Numbered from the stretch's first letter, positions 45,805 through 54,981 are shown. The stretch: 64,000 bases of DNA from Streptomyces althioticus (GCA_014649355.1 BMSW01000008.1:283318-347317), one strand, 5' to 3'. The notes: generated by a model not told the origin, from the letters alone. A program made the numbers and translations.

Positions 45805-47949
45805 TCATGAGGCGCCCCCCATCAGCCCGGCGGCCCGCGCCCAGCGGTACTTGGCGCCGAGCACGGCCACCGGCCGCTCGGTCGTGTACGGGTAGGCCAC
45901 GACCCCGTGCTCGAAGAGGTACTGGCAGGCCTCCTCGACCTCCACGTCCCCGGCGAGGGAGGCCACCACGGGCTTGGAGACGCCCCGCTCGCGGAACTCC
46001 GCCACCACGCGCGCGGTGAGTTCGGCGAACACCATGGGCGGGGTGACGATCGTGTGCCAGTAGCCCAGCACCAGCGCGTGGATACGCGGGTCCTCGAGCC
46101 CCAGCCGGATCGTCGCCTCGTACGTCGACGGCGGCTCGCCCCCCGTGATGTCCACCGGGTTGCCGGCCGCGCCGAACGGCGGGATGAACTCCCGGAACGC
46201 GGCGTCCAGGTCGGGTGGGATCTCCATCAGCGACAGCCCGTTGTCCGTCACCGCGTCCGACAGCAGCACCCCGCTGCCGCCGGCCCCGGTGATGATCACG
46301 ACGTTGTCGCCCTGCGGGGTGGGCAGCACGGGCAGCGCCCGCGCGTACTCCAGCATGTCGTTCAGCCCCGGCGCCCGGATCACTCCGGCCTGCCGCAGGA
46401 TGTCGTCGTACACGGCGTCGTCGCCCGCGAGCGCCCCCGTGTGCGAACCCGCCGCCTTCGCGCCCGCCGCCGTACGGCCCGCCTTGAGTACCACCACCGG
46501 CTTCTTCGGCACGGTCGCCCGCGCCGCCTCGACGAACGCGCGCCCGTCCTTGAGGTCCTCCAGGTGCATCGCGATGCACTCGGTGTGCGGGTCCTCCCCG
46601 AACCAGGTCAGCAGGTCGTCCTCGTCCAGGTCGGACTTGTTGCCGAGCCCGACGATCGCCGACACACCCGTCTTCGTGGTCCGCGCGAACCCCAGGATCG
46701 CCATGCCGATCCCGCCCGACTGGCTGGTCAGCGCCACCCCGCCCTTGACGTCGTACGGTGTGCAGAACGTGGCGCACAGGTCCTGCCAGGTGGAGTAGTA
46801 GCCGTAGATGTTGGGCCCCAGCAGCCGGATGCCGTGCCGCTCGGCGATCGCCACGATCTCCGCCTGGAGCTCGTGCTCACCGGTCTCCGCGAACCCGGAC
46901 GGGATGAGGACGGCGTTCGGGATCCGCTTGCGCCCCACCTCCTCCAGCGCCGCGGCAACGAACCGGGCGGGAATCGCGAAGACCGCCACATCCACCTCGC
47001 CGGGAACGTCGGTGACACTCTTGTACGCCTTGCGGCCCAAGATGTCATCGGCCTTGGGGTTCACCGGGTGGATCTCCCCGGCGAAGCCGCCGTCGACGAG
47101 GTTGCGCATCACCGAGTTGCCGATCTTGCCGGACTCGCTGGACGCGCCGATCACCGCCACCGACCGCGGCTGCATCAGCCGCCGCATGGAGGTGAGGATC
47201 TCCTCCCGGGAGTACCGGCGGCGCTCCTTCGGCGTCCCCTCCGCGAGGATCACGCGGATGTCCGCGGCGACCGCGCCCTCCGGGGTCGCGATCACCGGGT
47301 TGAGGTCCACCTCGGCGATCTCCGGGAAGTCCGTGACCAGTTCGGAGACTCGCCGGATCTGCTCGGCGACCGCCCAGCGGTCCACGCCCTCCTGGCCGCG
47401 TACCCCGGTGAGGATCTCCGCCGACCGGATGGAGTCCAGCATCGACAGCGCCTCGTCGGCGTCCACCGGCGCCAGCCGGAACGTGACGTCCTTCAGCACC
47501 TCGACGAGCACCCCGCCGAGCCCGAACGCCACCACCTTTCCGAACGTCGGGTCGGTGACCGCGCCGACGATGACCTCCTGCCCCTGCGGCAGCAGTTCCT
47601 GCACCTGCACACCCTCGATGCGCGCCTGAGGGTCGTACGCCCGCGCGTTCTCCACGATCCGGCAGAACGCCGCCCGCACGTCCGCCGCGCCCTCGACGCC
47701 GACGACCACACCGCCGCCGTCGGTCTTGTGCAGGATGTCCGGCGACACGATCTTCATCACCACCGGCCCGCCGAACCGGGCCGCCGCGGCCACCGCCTCG
47801 TCGACGTCCCGCGCCAGCTCCTCCCCGGGCACGGCGATGCCGTACGCGTCGGCGATCACCTTGCCCTCCGGCGCGGTCAGCGCCATCCGCCCCTCGGCGC
47901 GTACCGCGTCCAGCAGCGCCCGCACCTTCACCGTGCGGTCCTCGGCCAT
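45805..47949 (-). CDS. NDP-forming acyl-CoA synthetase (acetate-CoA ligase, ADP-forming type), fused beta-alpha
   Basis: A 714-residue fusion. The N-terminal ATP-grasp part (about 1-230; GGPVVMKIVSPDILHKTDGGGVVVGV) is followed by a CoA-binding domain (SVAVIGASSESGKIGNSVMRNLV) and a succinyl-CoA-synthetase-like domain (GVALTSQSGGIGMAILGFA, VGLGNKSDLDEDDLL) with the catalytic His in GSHTGALAGDDAVYD. Such enzymes form an acyl-CoA from a free acid and ATP through a phosphohistidine. Beside a formyl-CoA transferase it may activate formate, oxalate or an acid that donates CoA; this is an inference. ATG at 47949 is chosen; GTG at 47952 is an alternative. Confidence 0.9.
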   Translation of the reverse strand: MAEDRTVKVRALLDAVRAEGRMALTAPEGKVIADAYGIAVPGEELARDVDEAVAAAARFGGPVVMKIVSPDILHKTDGGGVVVGVEGAADVRAAFCRIVENARAYDPQARIEGVQVQELLPQGQEVIVGAVTDPTFGKVVAFGLGGVLVEVLKDVTFRLAPVDADEALSMLDSIRSAEILTGVRGQEGVDRWAVAEQIRRVSELVTDFPEIAEVDLNPVIATPEGAVAADIRVILAEGTPKERRRYSREEILTSMRRLMQPRSVAVIGASSESGKIGNSVMRNLVDGGFAGEIHPVNPKADDILGRKAYKSVTDVPGEVDVAVFAIPARFVAAALEEVGRKRIPNAVLIPSGFAETGEHELQAEIVAIAERHGIRLLGPNIYGYYSTWQDLCATFCTPYDVKGGVALTSQSGGIGMAILGFARTTKTGVSAIVGLGNKSDLDEDDLLTWFGEDPHTECIAMHLEDLKDGRAFVEAARATVPKKPVVVLKAGRTAAGAKAAGSHTGALAGDDAVYDDILRQAGVIRAPGLNDMLEYARALPVLPTPQGDNVVIITGAGGSGVLLSDAVTDNGLSLMEIPPDLDAAFREFIPPFGAAGNPVDITGGEPPSTYEATIRLGLEDPRIHALVLGYWHTIVTPPMVFAELTARVVAEFRERGVSKPVVASLAGDVEVEEACQYLFEHGVVAYPYTTERPVAVLGAKYRWARAAGLMGGAS

Positions 47950-47953
47950 CACG

Positions 47954-49186
47954 TCAGATCACCCCGTTCGACTTGAGAAGGTGCAACTCCTCGTCGCCTA
48001 GGCCGAGTTCGCCGACGTAGACCTCTTCGTTGTGCTCGCCGAGCAGCGGGGAGGCGACCACGTCCACGGGGGAGTCGGACAGCTTCAACGGGCTGCCCAC
48101 GGTGACGAACTCGCCGCGCTCGGGATGCGGGACGGTCACCACCATCTCGTTGGCGACCAGCGAGCGGTCCTCGATGATCTCCTTGGTGGACAGGATCGGC
48201 CCGCACGGGATGTTGTGCGCGTTGAGCCGCTCCAGCACCTCCCACTTGGGCAGCGTCGAGGACCACTCCTCGATCAGCTGGAACATCTTGTTCAGCTTCG
48301 GCAGCCGCGCCTCCGGCGTCGCCCACTCGGGGTCGTCCGCCAGCTCCGGCCGCCCGATCAGCTCGCTGATCGGCTTCCAGCCGACGGGCTGCACGATGAC
48401 GTACACGTAGTCGTTCGGGCCGCCCGGCGCGCACTTCACCGCCCAGCCGGGCTGACCGCCGCCGGACGCGTTGCCCGAGCGGGGGACTTCGTCACCGAAG
48501 TCCTCGTTCGGGTACTCGGCGAGCGGGCCGTGCGCCAGGCGCTGCTGGTCACGCAGCTTCACCCGGCACAAGTTGAGCACCGCGTGCTGCATCGCCACGT
48601 TCACCCGCTGCCCGCGTCCGGTGCGCTCCCGCTGGAACAGCGCGGCGAGGATGCCGGCGACCGCGTGCACGCCCGTGCCCGAGTCGCCGATCTGCGCGCC
48701 GGTCGCGAGCGGCGGCCCGTCCTCGAAGCCGGTCGTCGACATCGACCCGCCCATCGCCTGCGCGACCACCTCGTACGCCTTGAAGTTGGTGTACGGACCG
48801 TCGCCGAAGCCCTTGATGGAGGCGTAGACGATCCGCGGGTTGATCTCCCGGATGCGGTCCCAGGTGAACCCCATCCGGTCGACCGCGCCCGGCCCGAAGT
48901 TCTCGACCATGACGTCCGAGCGCCGGATCAGCTCGGTGAGGATCTCCTTGCCGCGCTCAGTCTTGGTGTTGAGGGTGATGCTCCGCTTGTTGCAGTTGAG
49001 CATCGTGAAGTAGAGGGAGTCGACGTCCGGCAGATCACGCAGCTGCTTGCGCGTGATGTCGCCGGTGGGCGCCTCCAGTTTGACGACGTCCGCACCGAGC
49101 CAGGCCAGCAGCTGGGTCGCGGAGGGCCCGGACTGGACGTGGGTCATGTCGAGGACGCGGATGCCCTCAAGTGCCTTGGGGGTCAT
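47954..49186 (-). CDS. frc: Formyl-CoA:oxalate CoA-transferase
   Basis: A 410-residue class III CoA transferase that moves CoA from formyl-CoA (or succinyl-CoA) to oxalate. The N-terminal VLDMTHVQSGPSATQLLAWLGADVVKLE is the family start. The catalytic Asp is in GAQIGDSGTGVHAV. The Gly-rich active-site loop SGGGQPGWAVKC corresponds to the loop that distinguishes formyl-CoA transferase from other class III enzymes. It sits 11 bp after the ThDP decarboxylase gene and 4 bp before the synthetase gene, a tight oxalate operon. Confidence 0.93.
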   Translation of the reverse strand: MTPKALEGIRVLDMTHVQSGPSATQLLAWLGADVVKLEAPTGDITRKQLRDLPDVDSLYFTMLNCNKRSITLNTKTERGKEILTELIRRSDVMVENFGPGAVDRMGFTWDRIREINPRIVYASIKGFGDGPYTNFKAYEVVAQAMGGSMSTTGFEDGPPLATGAQIGDSGTGVHAVAGILAALFQRERTGRGQRVNVAMQHAVLNLCRVKLRDQQRLAHGPLAEYPNEDFGDEVPRSGNASGGGQPGWAVKCAPGGPNDYVYVIVQPVGWKPISELIGRPELADDPEWATPEARLPKLNKMFQLIEEWSSTLPKWEVLERLNAHNIPCGPILSTKEIIEDRSLVANEMVVTVPHPERGEFVTVGSPLKLSDSPVDVVASPLLGEHNEEVYVGELGLGDEELHLLKSNGVI

Positions 49187-49197
49187 GGGCGTTCACC

Positions 49198-50880
49198 TCA
49201 CTTGTACATGGTCTGGTTCATCGTTCCGGGGGCGTACGCGTCCGGGTCCACCCAGACGTTGATCAGCGACGGCTTGCCCGACTCGCGGGCGCGGCGCAGC
49301 GCGGGGCCGATGCCGGCGGGGTCGCGGACCTCCTCGCCGTGGCCGCCGAGCATCCGCGCGAACTCGTCGTAGCGGACGTCCCCGAGGGTGTTGCCGACCC
49401 GCTCGCGGTCCTTGCCGTACTTGGCGGCCTGGCCGTAACGGATCTGGTTCATCGAGGAGTTGTTGCCGACGATGCCGACGAACGGCAGGTCGTAGCGGAC
49501 CAGCGTCTCGAAGTCCCAGCCGGTCAGGGAGAACGCGCCGTCGCCGAACAGCGCGACGACCTCCTTGTCGGGCCGGGCCTGCTTGGCGGCGAGCACGAAC
49601 GGCACACCGACGCCGAGCGTCCCGAGCGGCCCCGGGTCCATCCAGTGGCCGGGCGACTTGGGCTGCACGACCTGCCCGGAGAAGGTGACGATGTCGCCGC
49701 CGTCCCCGATGTAGATCGAGTCCTCGGTGAGGAAGTCGTTGATCTCGCTCACCAGGCGGTACGGGTGGATCGGCGAGGCGTCCGAGCGCAGCTGCGGCAG
49801 CCGCTTCTCCAGGGCGGTCTGCTCGGCCGCGCGCAGCTCGTCCAGCCACTCCTTCCGCTTGGACGCGCCGCCGTTGACCCGCCCGGAGGCCGCCTCGGTC
49901 ACCGCCTTCAGCACCAGCCCCGCGTCCCCGACGATGCCGAGGTCGATGTCGCGGTTCTTGCCGACCGTGCGGTAGTCGAGGTCGATCTGGACGACCGTCG
50001 CGGCGGGGGAGAGCCGCTTGCCGTACCCCATCCGGAAGTCGAAGGGCGTGCCGACGATGACGATCACGTCGGCGTTGGAGAACGCGTACCGGCGCGACAG
50101 CTGGAAGTGGTGCGGGTCCCCGGGCGGCAGGGTGCCGCGGCCCGCGCCGTTCATGTAGGCGGGGACGTTGAGCGTGCGCACCAGCTCGGTCGCGGCCTCG
50201 GTGGCGCGGGTCGTCCACACCTGGCTGCCGAGCAGGATCGCCGGCTTCTCGGCGTGCACCAGCAGGTCGGCCAGCTTCTCGACCGCCTCCGGGTCGCCGG
50301 GGGAGCGGGTCGAGGCGCGGTAGGCGCCCGTCTTCGGCACCCGCGCCTTGTCGGCGGGCACCTTCGCGTCCAGCACGTCGCGCGGGATCTCCAGGAAGGA
50401 GGGGCCGGGCGCGCCGTGGTAGCACTCGCGGAAGGCCATCGACACCATGTCCGCCGCGCGGGCCGTGTCCGGCACGGTCGCCGCGAACTTGGTGATCGGG
50501 TTCATCATGTCGACGTGCGGCAGGTCCTGGAGCGACCCCATCTTGTGCTGGGTCAGGGCCCCTTGGCCGCCGATCAGCAGCATCGGTGACTCCGCGCGGA
50601 AGGCGTTGGCGACTCCGGTGACGGCGTCGGTGGTGCCCGGTCCCGCCGTGACGACGGCGCAGCCGGGCTTGCCGGTGATGCGCGCGTAGCCGTCGGCGGC
50701 GTGGGCGGCGACCTGCTCGTGCCGTACGTCGACGACCTCGATGCCCTCGTCGACGCAGCCGTCGTAGATGTCGATGATGTGGCCGCCGCACAGCGTGTAG
50801 ATGCGGTCGACGCCCTCGGCCTTGAGGGCCTTGGCGACGAGATGACCGCCGGAGATGACGTCCTGGGTGTCGTCGGGCAT
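49198..50880 (-). CDS. ThDP-dependent decarboxylase, probable oxalyl-CoA decarboxylase
   Basis: A 560-residue thiamin-diphosphate enzyme. The cofactor-activating Glu is in VDVRHEQVAAHAADGYA. The metal/ThDP motif runs from GDGAFSLTGWDF to VGNNSSMNQ. Context with formyl-CoA transferase strongly suggests oxalyl-CoA decarboxylation to formyl-CoA and CO2. However, the loop in which I recall Tyr120-Glu121 of the Oxalobacter enzyme reads HKMGSLQDLPHVDMMN here, without Tyr-Glu, and the C-terminus ends in TMNQTMYK. It could therefore be a 2-hydroxyacyl-CoA lyase or acetolactate-synthase-like enzyme. The ATG has AAGGA upstream. Confidence 0.78.
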   Translation of the reverse strand: MPDDTQDVISGGHLVAKALKAEGVDRIYTLCGGHIIDIYDGCVDEGIEVVDVRHEQVAAHAADGYARITGKPGCAVVTAGPGTTDAVTGVANAFRAESPMLLIGGQGALTQHKMGSLQDLPHVDMMNPITKFAATVPDTARAADMVSMAFRECYHGAPGPSFLEIPRDVLDAKVPADKARVPKTGAYRASTRSPGDPEAVEKLADLLVHAEKPAILLGSQVWTTRATEAATELVRTLNVPAYMNGAGRGTLPPGDPHHFQLSRRYAFSNADVIVIVGTPFDFRMGYGKRLSPAATVVQIDLDYRTVGKNRDIDLGIVGDAGLVLKAVTEAASGRVNGGASKRKEWLDELRAAEQTALEKRLPQLRSDASPIHPYRLVSEINDFLTEDSIYIGDGGDIVTFSGQVVQPKSPGHWMDPGPLGTLGVGVPFVLAAKQARPDKEVVALFGDGAFSLTGWDFETLVRYDLPFVGIVGNNSSMNQIRYGQAAKYGKDRERVGNTLGDVRYDEFARMLGGHGEEVRDPAGIGPALRRARESGKPSLINVWVDPDAYAPGTMNQTMYK

Positions 50881-50934
50881 GGCGAAGTCCTTGTCCCTTT
50901 CCTAGGGGGCGGGGAACGCTCTCGCGGTACATTG

Positions 50935-50958
50935 CATACAGTCGACGAATACTGTATG
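50935..50958. promoter_or_regulatory. 24-bp palindrome in the divergent oxalate/sucCD promoter region
   Basis: CATACAGT-N8-ACTGTATG is a perfect 8-bp inverted repeat, 55 bp before the decarboxylase gene and 114 bp before sucC. Its right arm (TACTGTATG) nearly matches TACAGTATG at 19864-19872 in front of the formate dehydrogenase operon. This is a good candidate GntR operator controlling both directions. Confidence 0.65.
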
Positions 50959-51071
50959 AACCTTGTTATCCCGCATCCGATGGGTGGTGTCCAGGGGGTG
51001 CGCGGCACTTTCCGGTCGCCGGTTCCCGGCCCTTCCCGGACCCTCCGGCGACGTCACAGACAGGAGCCGAG

Positions 51072-52202
51072 ATGGACCTGTACGAACACCAGGCAAGGGA
51101 ACTCTTCGCGGACCACGGCATCGTGGTGCCACGGGCCGAGGTCACCGGCTCGCCCAAACAGGCCCGCGAGATCGCCCGCGGGCTCGGCGGCCGCGTGGTC
51201 GTCAAGGCCCAGGTCAAGACCGGCGGACGCGGCAAGGCGGGAGGGGTCAGACTCGCCGCCGACCCCGCCGCCGCCGAGCTCACCGCACGCCAGATCCTCG
51301 GCATGGACATCAAGGGCCACACGGTCGAGACGGTCATGCTGGCCCAGCCCGTCGACATCGAGAGCGAGTTCTACGTCTCCTACGTCCTCGACCGCGCCGC
51401 CGGCGGCTTCCTCGCCATCGCCTCCGCCGAAGGGGGCATGGACATCGAGGAGGTCGCCGCCACCCGCCCCGAGGCCGTCGCACGCGTCCCCGTCGACCCG
51501 GCCGAGGGCGTCACCCCGGCCGTCGCCGCCCGCATCGCCGACGCGGCGGGCCTGCCCGCCCGCACCGTCGACGTCCTGGTCCGCCTCTGGGACGTCCTGG
51601 TCCGCGAGGACGCCCTCCTCGTCGAGGTCAACCCGCTGGTCCGCACCCGCGACGGACAGATCATGGCGCTCGACGGCAAGGTCACCCTCGACGACAACGC
51701 CCGCTTCCGCCAGGCGCGCTGGGGCGACGAGGCCGGCACGGCCCACGACCCGCTGGAGGCCGCCGCGGCCGCCAAGGGCCTCAACTACGTCAAGCTCGAC
51801 GGGGAGGTCGGCGTCATCGGCAACGGCGCCGGGCTCGTCATGTCCACCCTCGACGTGGTCGCCGGCTGCGGTGCCCGCCCCGCCAACTTCCTCGACATCG
51901 GCGGCGGCGCCTCCGCCCAGGTCATGGCCGACGGTCTCTCCGTCGTCCTCTCCGACCCGTCGGTGAGGTCCGTCTTCGTCAACGTCTTCGGCGGCATCAC
52001 CGCCTGCGACGCGGTCGCCGACGGCATCGTCCGCGCCCTCGACACCGTGCGCCTCACCAAGCCGCTCGTCGTGCGCCTCGACGGCAACAACGCCGAGCGC
52101 GGACGGGCCCTCCTCGACGAACGCGCCCACCCGCTCGTCGAACAGGTCACCACCATGGACGGCGCCGCGAGCCGGGCCGCCCACCTCGCCACGACACCCT
52201 GA
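51072..52202 (+). CDS. sucC: Succinyl-CoA synthetase beta subunit (ADP-forming)
   Basis: A 376-residue SucC. The ATP-grasp fold begins MDLYEHQARELFADHGIVVP, and VVVKAQVKTGGRGKAGGV is the nucleotide-binding stretch. LLVEVNPLV and the C-terminal NFLDIGGGAS and VFVNVFGGI match the family. It is followed 14 bp later by sucD. It is divergent from the oxalate operon across a shared promoter region, so it is probably a paralogue to the housekeeping pair, supplying or recycling succinyl-CoA for CoA transfer. Confidence 0.94.
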   Translation: MDLYEHQARELFADHGIVVPRAEVTGSPKQAREIARGLGGRVVVKAQVKTGGRGKAGGVRLAADPAAAELTARQILGMDIKGHTVETVMLAQPVDIESEFYVSYVLDRAAGGFLAIASAEGGMDIEEVAATRPEAVARVPVDPAEGVTPAVAARIADAAGLPARTVDVLVRLWDVLVREDALLVEVNPLVRTRDGQIMALDGKVTLDDNARFRQARWGDEAGTAHDPLEAAAAAKGLNYVKLDGEVGVIGNGAGLVMSTLDVVAGCGARPANFLDIGGGASAQVMADGLSVVLSDPSVRSVFVNVFGGITACDAVADGIVRALDTVRLTKPLVVRLDGNNAERGRALLDERAHPLVEQVTTMDGAASRAAHLATTP

Positions 52203-52216
52203 GGAGACCGGACGAC

Positions 52217-53095
52217 ATGGCGATCCACCTCACCAAGGAGAGCAAGATCCTCGTCCAGGGCATGACCGGCGGCGAGGGCATGAAGCACACCCGGCGGATG
52301 CTCGCCGCCGGCACGAACGTCGTCGGCGGCGTGAATCCGCGCAAGGCGGGCCGCACCGTCGACTTCGACGAGCGCTCCGTCCCCGTCTTCGGGTCCGTCG
52401 CCGAGGGCATCGACGCGACGGGCGCCGACGTCACCGTCGTCTTCGTGCCGCCCGCCTTCACCAAGGCCGCGGTGACCGAGGCCGCCGACGCCGGCATCGG
52501 CCTCGCCGTCGTCATCACCGAGGGCGTCCCCGTCCACGACTCCGTCGCCTTCCTCGCCCACGCGCGGGGGCGCGGCACCCGCGTCATCGGTCCCAACTGC
52601 CCCGGCCTGATCAGCCCCGGCCAGTCCAACGCGGGCATCATCCCCGCCGACATCACCAAGCCCGGCCGCATCGGCCTGGTCTCCAAGTCCGGCACCCTCA
52701 CCTACCAGCTCATGTACGAGCTGCGGGACATCGGCTTCTCCACCTGCGTCGGCATCGGCGGCGACCCCGTCGTCGGCACCACCCACATCGACTGCCTGGC
52801 CGCCTTCGAGGACGACCCCGACACCGACCTGATCGTGCTCATCGGCGAGATCGGCGGCGACGCGGAGGAACGCGCGGCCGCCTACATCCGCGACCACGTC
52901 ACCAAGCCGGTCGTCGGCTACATCGCCGGCTTCACCGCCCCCGAGGGCCGCACCATGGGCCACGCCGGCGCGATCGTCTCCGGCTCCTCCGGCACGGCGC
53001 GGGCGAAGCAGCAGGCCCTGGAGGCGGCCGGCGTGCGGGTCGGGCGTACCCCGACGGAGACGGCGCGGCAGGTGGTGGCGGTGCTGGACGCCTGA
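52217..53095 (+). CDS. sucD: Succinyl-CoA synthetase alpha subunit
   Basis: A 292-residue SucD with the CoA-binding Rossmann domain (KILVQGMTGGEGMKHTRRM, VGGVNPRKAG) and the phospho-His loop GRTMGHAGAIVSGSSGTA. IGPNCPGLISPGQSNAGI is a standard signature. It forms the active enzyme with SucC. A GGAG site precedes the ATG. A short hairpin follows at 53110-53127. Confidence 0.95.
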   Translation: MAIHLTKESKILVQGMTGGEGMKHTRRMLAAGTNVVGGVNPRKAGRTVDFDERSVPVFGSVAEGIDATGADVTVVFVPPAFTKAAVTEAADAGIGLAVVITEGVPVHDSVAFLAHARGRGTRVIGPNCPGLISPGQSNAGIIPADITKPGRIGLVSKSGTLTYQLMYELRDIGFSTCVGIGGDPVVGTTHIDCLAAFEDDPDTDLIVLIGEIGGDAEERAAAYIRDHVTKPVVGYIAGFTAPEGRTMGHAGAIVSGSSGTARAKQQALEAAGVRVGRTPTETARQVVAVLDA

Positions 53096-53109
53096 CCCGT
53101 ACGTGCCCT

Positions 53110-53127
53110 GGGCCTCTCCAGAGGCCC
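53110..53127 (+). terminator. Short hairpin after sucD
   Basis: GGGCCTCT-CC-AGAGGCCC, an 8-bp perfect stem followed by CCTTATCT, 14 bp after the sucD stop. It may be a weak terminator between sucD and the aldehyde dehydrogenase gene. Confidence 0.55.
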
Positions 53128-53167
53128 CCTTATCTCTCGACCGTGCACCGAGAGCGGAGCGAACCGT

Positions 53168-54709
53168 ATGCCACCCACCCTCACCCTCAAGTCCGGCACC
53201 TCCTGGGACGACGCCTGGCAGCGCTGCCTGACCGTCGCCCCGGAGGCCTTCCGCGACGACCGCGCCCTCAACCTCTGGAACGCCGCCTGGCAGGCCGACG
53301 GCCGAGCCCTGCCCGCCGTGAGCCCCGTCGACGGAACCCCCGTCGCGGGCCCGCCCCGCCTGGACCGGGCCACCGCCCGGCACGCCGTACGAGCGGCACT
53401 GGACCAGCACCGTGCCTGGCGGCACGTCCCGCTCCCGGAGCGCAGGGCTCGCGTGGCCGCCACCCTTGACGCGCTCGCCGAGCACCGCGACCTGCTCGCC
53501 CTGCTGCTCGTCTGGGAGATCGGCAAGCCCTGGCGCCTGGCCCGGGCCGACGTCGACCGGGCCATCGACGGGGTCCGCTGGTACGTCGACGGCATCCACA
53601 CCATGCTCGACGGCCGCACCCCGCTCGACGGGCCCGTCTCCAACATCGCCAGCTGGAACTACCCGATGAGCGTGCTGGTCCACGCCCTGCTGGTGCAGGC
53701 GCTGGCAGGCAACGCGGTCGTCGCCAAGACCCCGACCGACGGCGGCGTCGCCTGCCTCACCCTGGCCGCGGCGCTCGCCGCCCGCGAGGGCATCCCGGTC
53801 ACCCTCGTCAGCGGCAGCGGCGGCGAGCTGTCCGAGGCGCTGGTGCGGGCGCCGGAGATCGGCTGCGTCTCGTTCGTCGGAGGACGCGACACCGGGGCGG
53901 CGGTCGCCACCGCAGTCGCCGACCTCGGCAAACGCCACATCCTCGAACAGGAGGGGCTGAACACCTGGGGCGTCTGGAACTACACGGACTGGGACGCCCT
54001 CGGCGCGCTGATCCCCAAGCTCTTCGACTACGGCAAGCAGCGCTGCACGGCCTACCCGCGCTTCGTCGTGCAGCGCAGCCTCTTCGACGCGTTCCTCGCC
54101 GCGTACCTCCCCGCGGTCCGCACGCTGCGGATCGGGCACCCCCTCGCCGTGGAGCACCCGGACGACCCGTACCCGGCGCTCGACTTCGGCCCCGTGATCA
54201 ACGCGGCCAAGGCGAAGGAACTGGACGACCAGGTCGCCGAGGCGATCGACCGGGGCGCCGTCCCCCTCCACCGCGGCACCCCGGCCGACGCCCGCTTCCT
54301 GCCCGGCCAGGACACGTCGGCGTACGTCCAGCCGGTCACGCTGCTGAACCCGCCGCGCTCCTCCCCGCTGCACCACGCGGAACCGTTCGGCCCGGTCGAC
54401 ACGATCGTCCTGGTCGACACGGAGGCCGAACTGCTGGCCGCCATGAACGCGTCCAACGGCGCCCTGGTGGCCACCCTCTCCACGGACGAACGCGCCACCT
54501 TCGACCGGCTCGCCCCGCACATCCGCGCCTTCAAGATCGGCCACGGGGTGCCGCGCTCACGCGGCGACCGGGACGAGCTGTTCGGCGGCTACGGCGCGTC
54601 CTGGCGCGGCGCCTTCGTCGGCGGCGAGCTCCTGGTGCGGGCGGTGACCCGGGGCCCGGCGGGGGAGAGGCTGCCGGGGAACTTCCCGGACCACCGGCTG
54701 ACCCCCTGA
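53168..54709 (+). CDS. Aldehyde dehydrogenase family protein
   Basis: A 513-residue NAD(P)-dependent aldehyde dehydrogenase. The general-base Glu is in HILEQEGLNTWGV and the catalytic Cys in YGKQRCTAYPRF. The Asn-containing SNIASWNYPMSVLVHALLVQALAGNAVV (region near 158-185) marks the cofactor domain start. The sequence is divergent from the well-known subfamilies, so no substrate is assigned. It follows sucCD on the same strand but after a short hairpin, and could be separately expressed. Confidence 0.88.
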   Translation: MPPTLTLKSGTSWDDAWQRCLTVAPEAFRDDRALNLWNAAWQADGRALPAVSPVDGTPVAGPPRLDRATARHAVRAALDQHRAWRHVPLPERRARVAATLDALAEHRDLLALLLVWEIGKPWRLARADVDRAIDGVRWYVDGIHTMLDGRTPLDGPVSNIASWNYPMSVLVHALLVQALAGNAVVAKTPTDGGVACLTLAAALAAREGIPVTLVSGSGGELSEALVRAPEIGCVSFVGGRDTGAAVATAVADLGKRHILEQEGLNTWGVWNYTDWDALGALIPKLFDYGKQRCTAYPRFVVQRSLFDAFLAAYLPAVRTLRIGHPLAVEHPDDPYPALDFGPVINAAKAKELDDQVAEAIDRGAVPLHRGTPADARFLPGQDTSAYVQPVTLLNPPRSSPLHHAEPFGPVDTIVLVDTEAELLAAMNASNGALVATLSTDERATFDRLAPHIRAFKIGHGVPRSRGDRDELFGGYGASWRGAFVGGELLVRAVTRGPAGERLPGNFPDHRLTP

Positions 54710-54774
54710 ACCGGCCGGCACCCGGGCCGCGCGGGAGTGTGTCCCGCGCCTCCCCGGGACGACGGAAACGCAGG

Positions 54775-54803
54775 TGAAAGGCACTCCGAAACCTTGGTAT
54801 GGT
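54775..54803 (+). promoter_or_regulatory. Likely promoter of the tRNA-Leu gene
   Basis: TGAAAG (54775-54780), a 17-bp spacer and TATGGT (54798-54803) resemble a vegetative HrdB-type promoter, 48 bp before the mature tRNA start. It is judged on pattern and position only. Confidence 0.4.
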
Positions 54804-54851
54804 TGTCCATGTCGCCGCCGGGGGAACACCCCCGAAAGCGACAGACACCTT

Positions 54852-54936
54852 GTCCGGGTGGCGGAATGGCAGACGCGCTAGCTTGAGGTGCTAGTGCCCT
54901 TTATCGGGCGTGGGGGTTCAAGTCCCCCCTCGGACA
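54852..54936 (+). tRNA. tRNA-Leu(GAG)
   Basis: An 85-base class II tRNA without an encoded CCA. The 7-bp acceptor stem pairs GTCCGGG with CTCGGAC (one G-T pair), and A is the discriminator base. The anticodon stem CTAGC/GCTAG encloses TTGAGGT, giving anticodon GAG at 54885-54887, which reads CUC and CUU. The variable arm is long, as in leucine tRNAs. The T arm has five G-C pairs around TTCAAGT. Confidence 0.97.
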
Positions 54937-54943
54937 CTTGCTC

Positions 54944-54981
54944 CTTCGAGGGCCTCGACCGGACGGTCGGGGCCCTCGAAG
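54944..54981 (+). terminator. Terminator of the tRNA-Leu gene
   Basis: CTTCGAGGGCC (54944-54954) pairs perfectly with 54971-54981, with an inner CGACCG/CGGTCG extension. This gives a long hairpin starting 7 bp after the tRNA. Confidence 0.85.

Noticed and set aside
49198..50880. Acetolactate synthase large subunit
   Set aside because: No small subunit gene is nearby, and the operon context with formyl-CoA transferase favours a CoA-ester decarboxylase.
54852..54936. tRNA-Leu as an attachment site of an integrated element
   Set aside because: No integrase and no repeated copy of the tRNA 3' end was seen downstream within the window.
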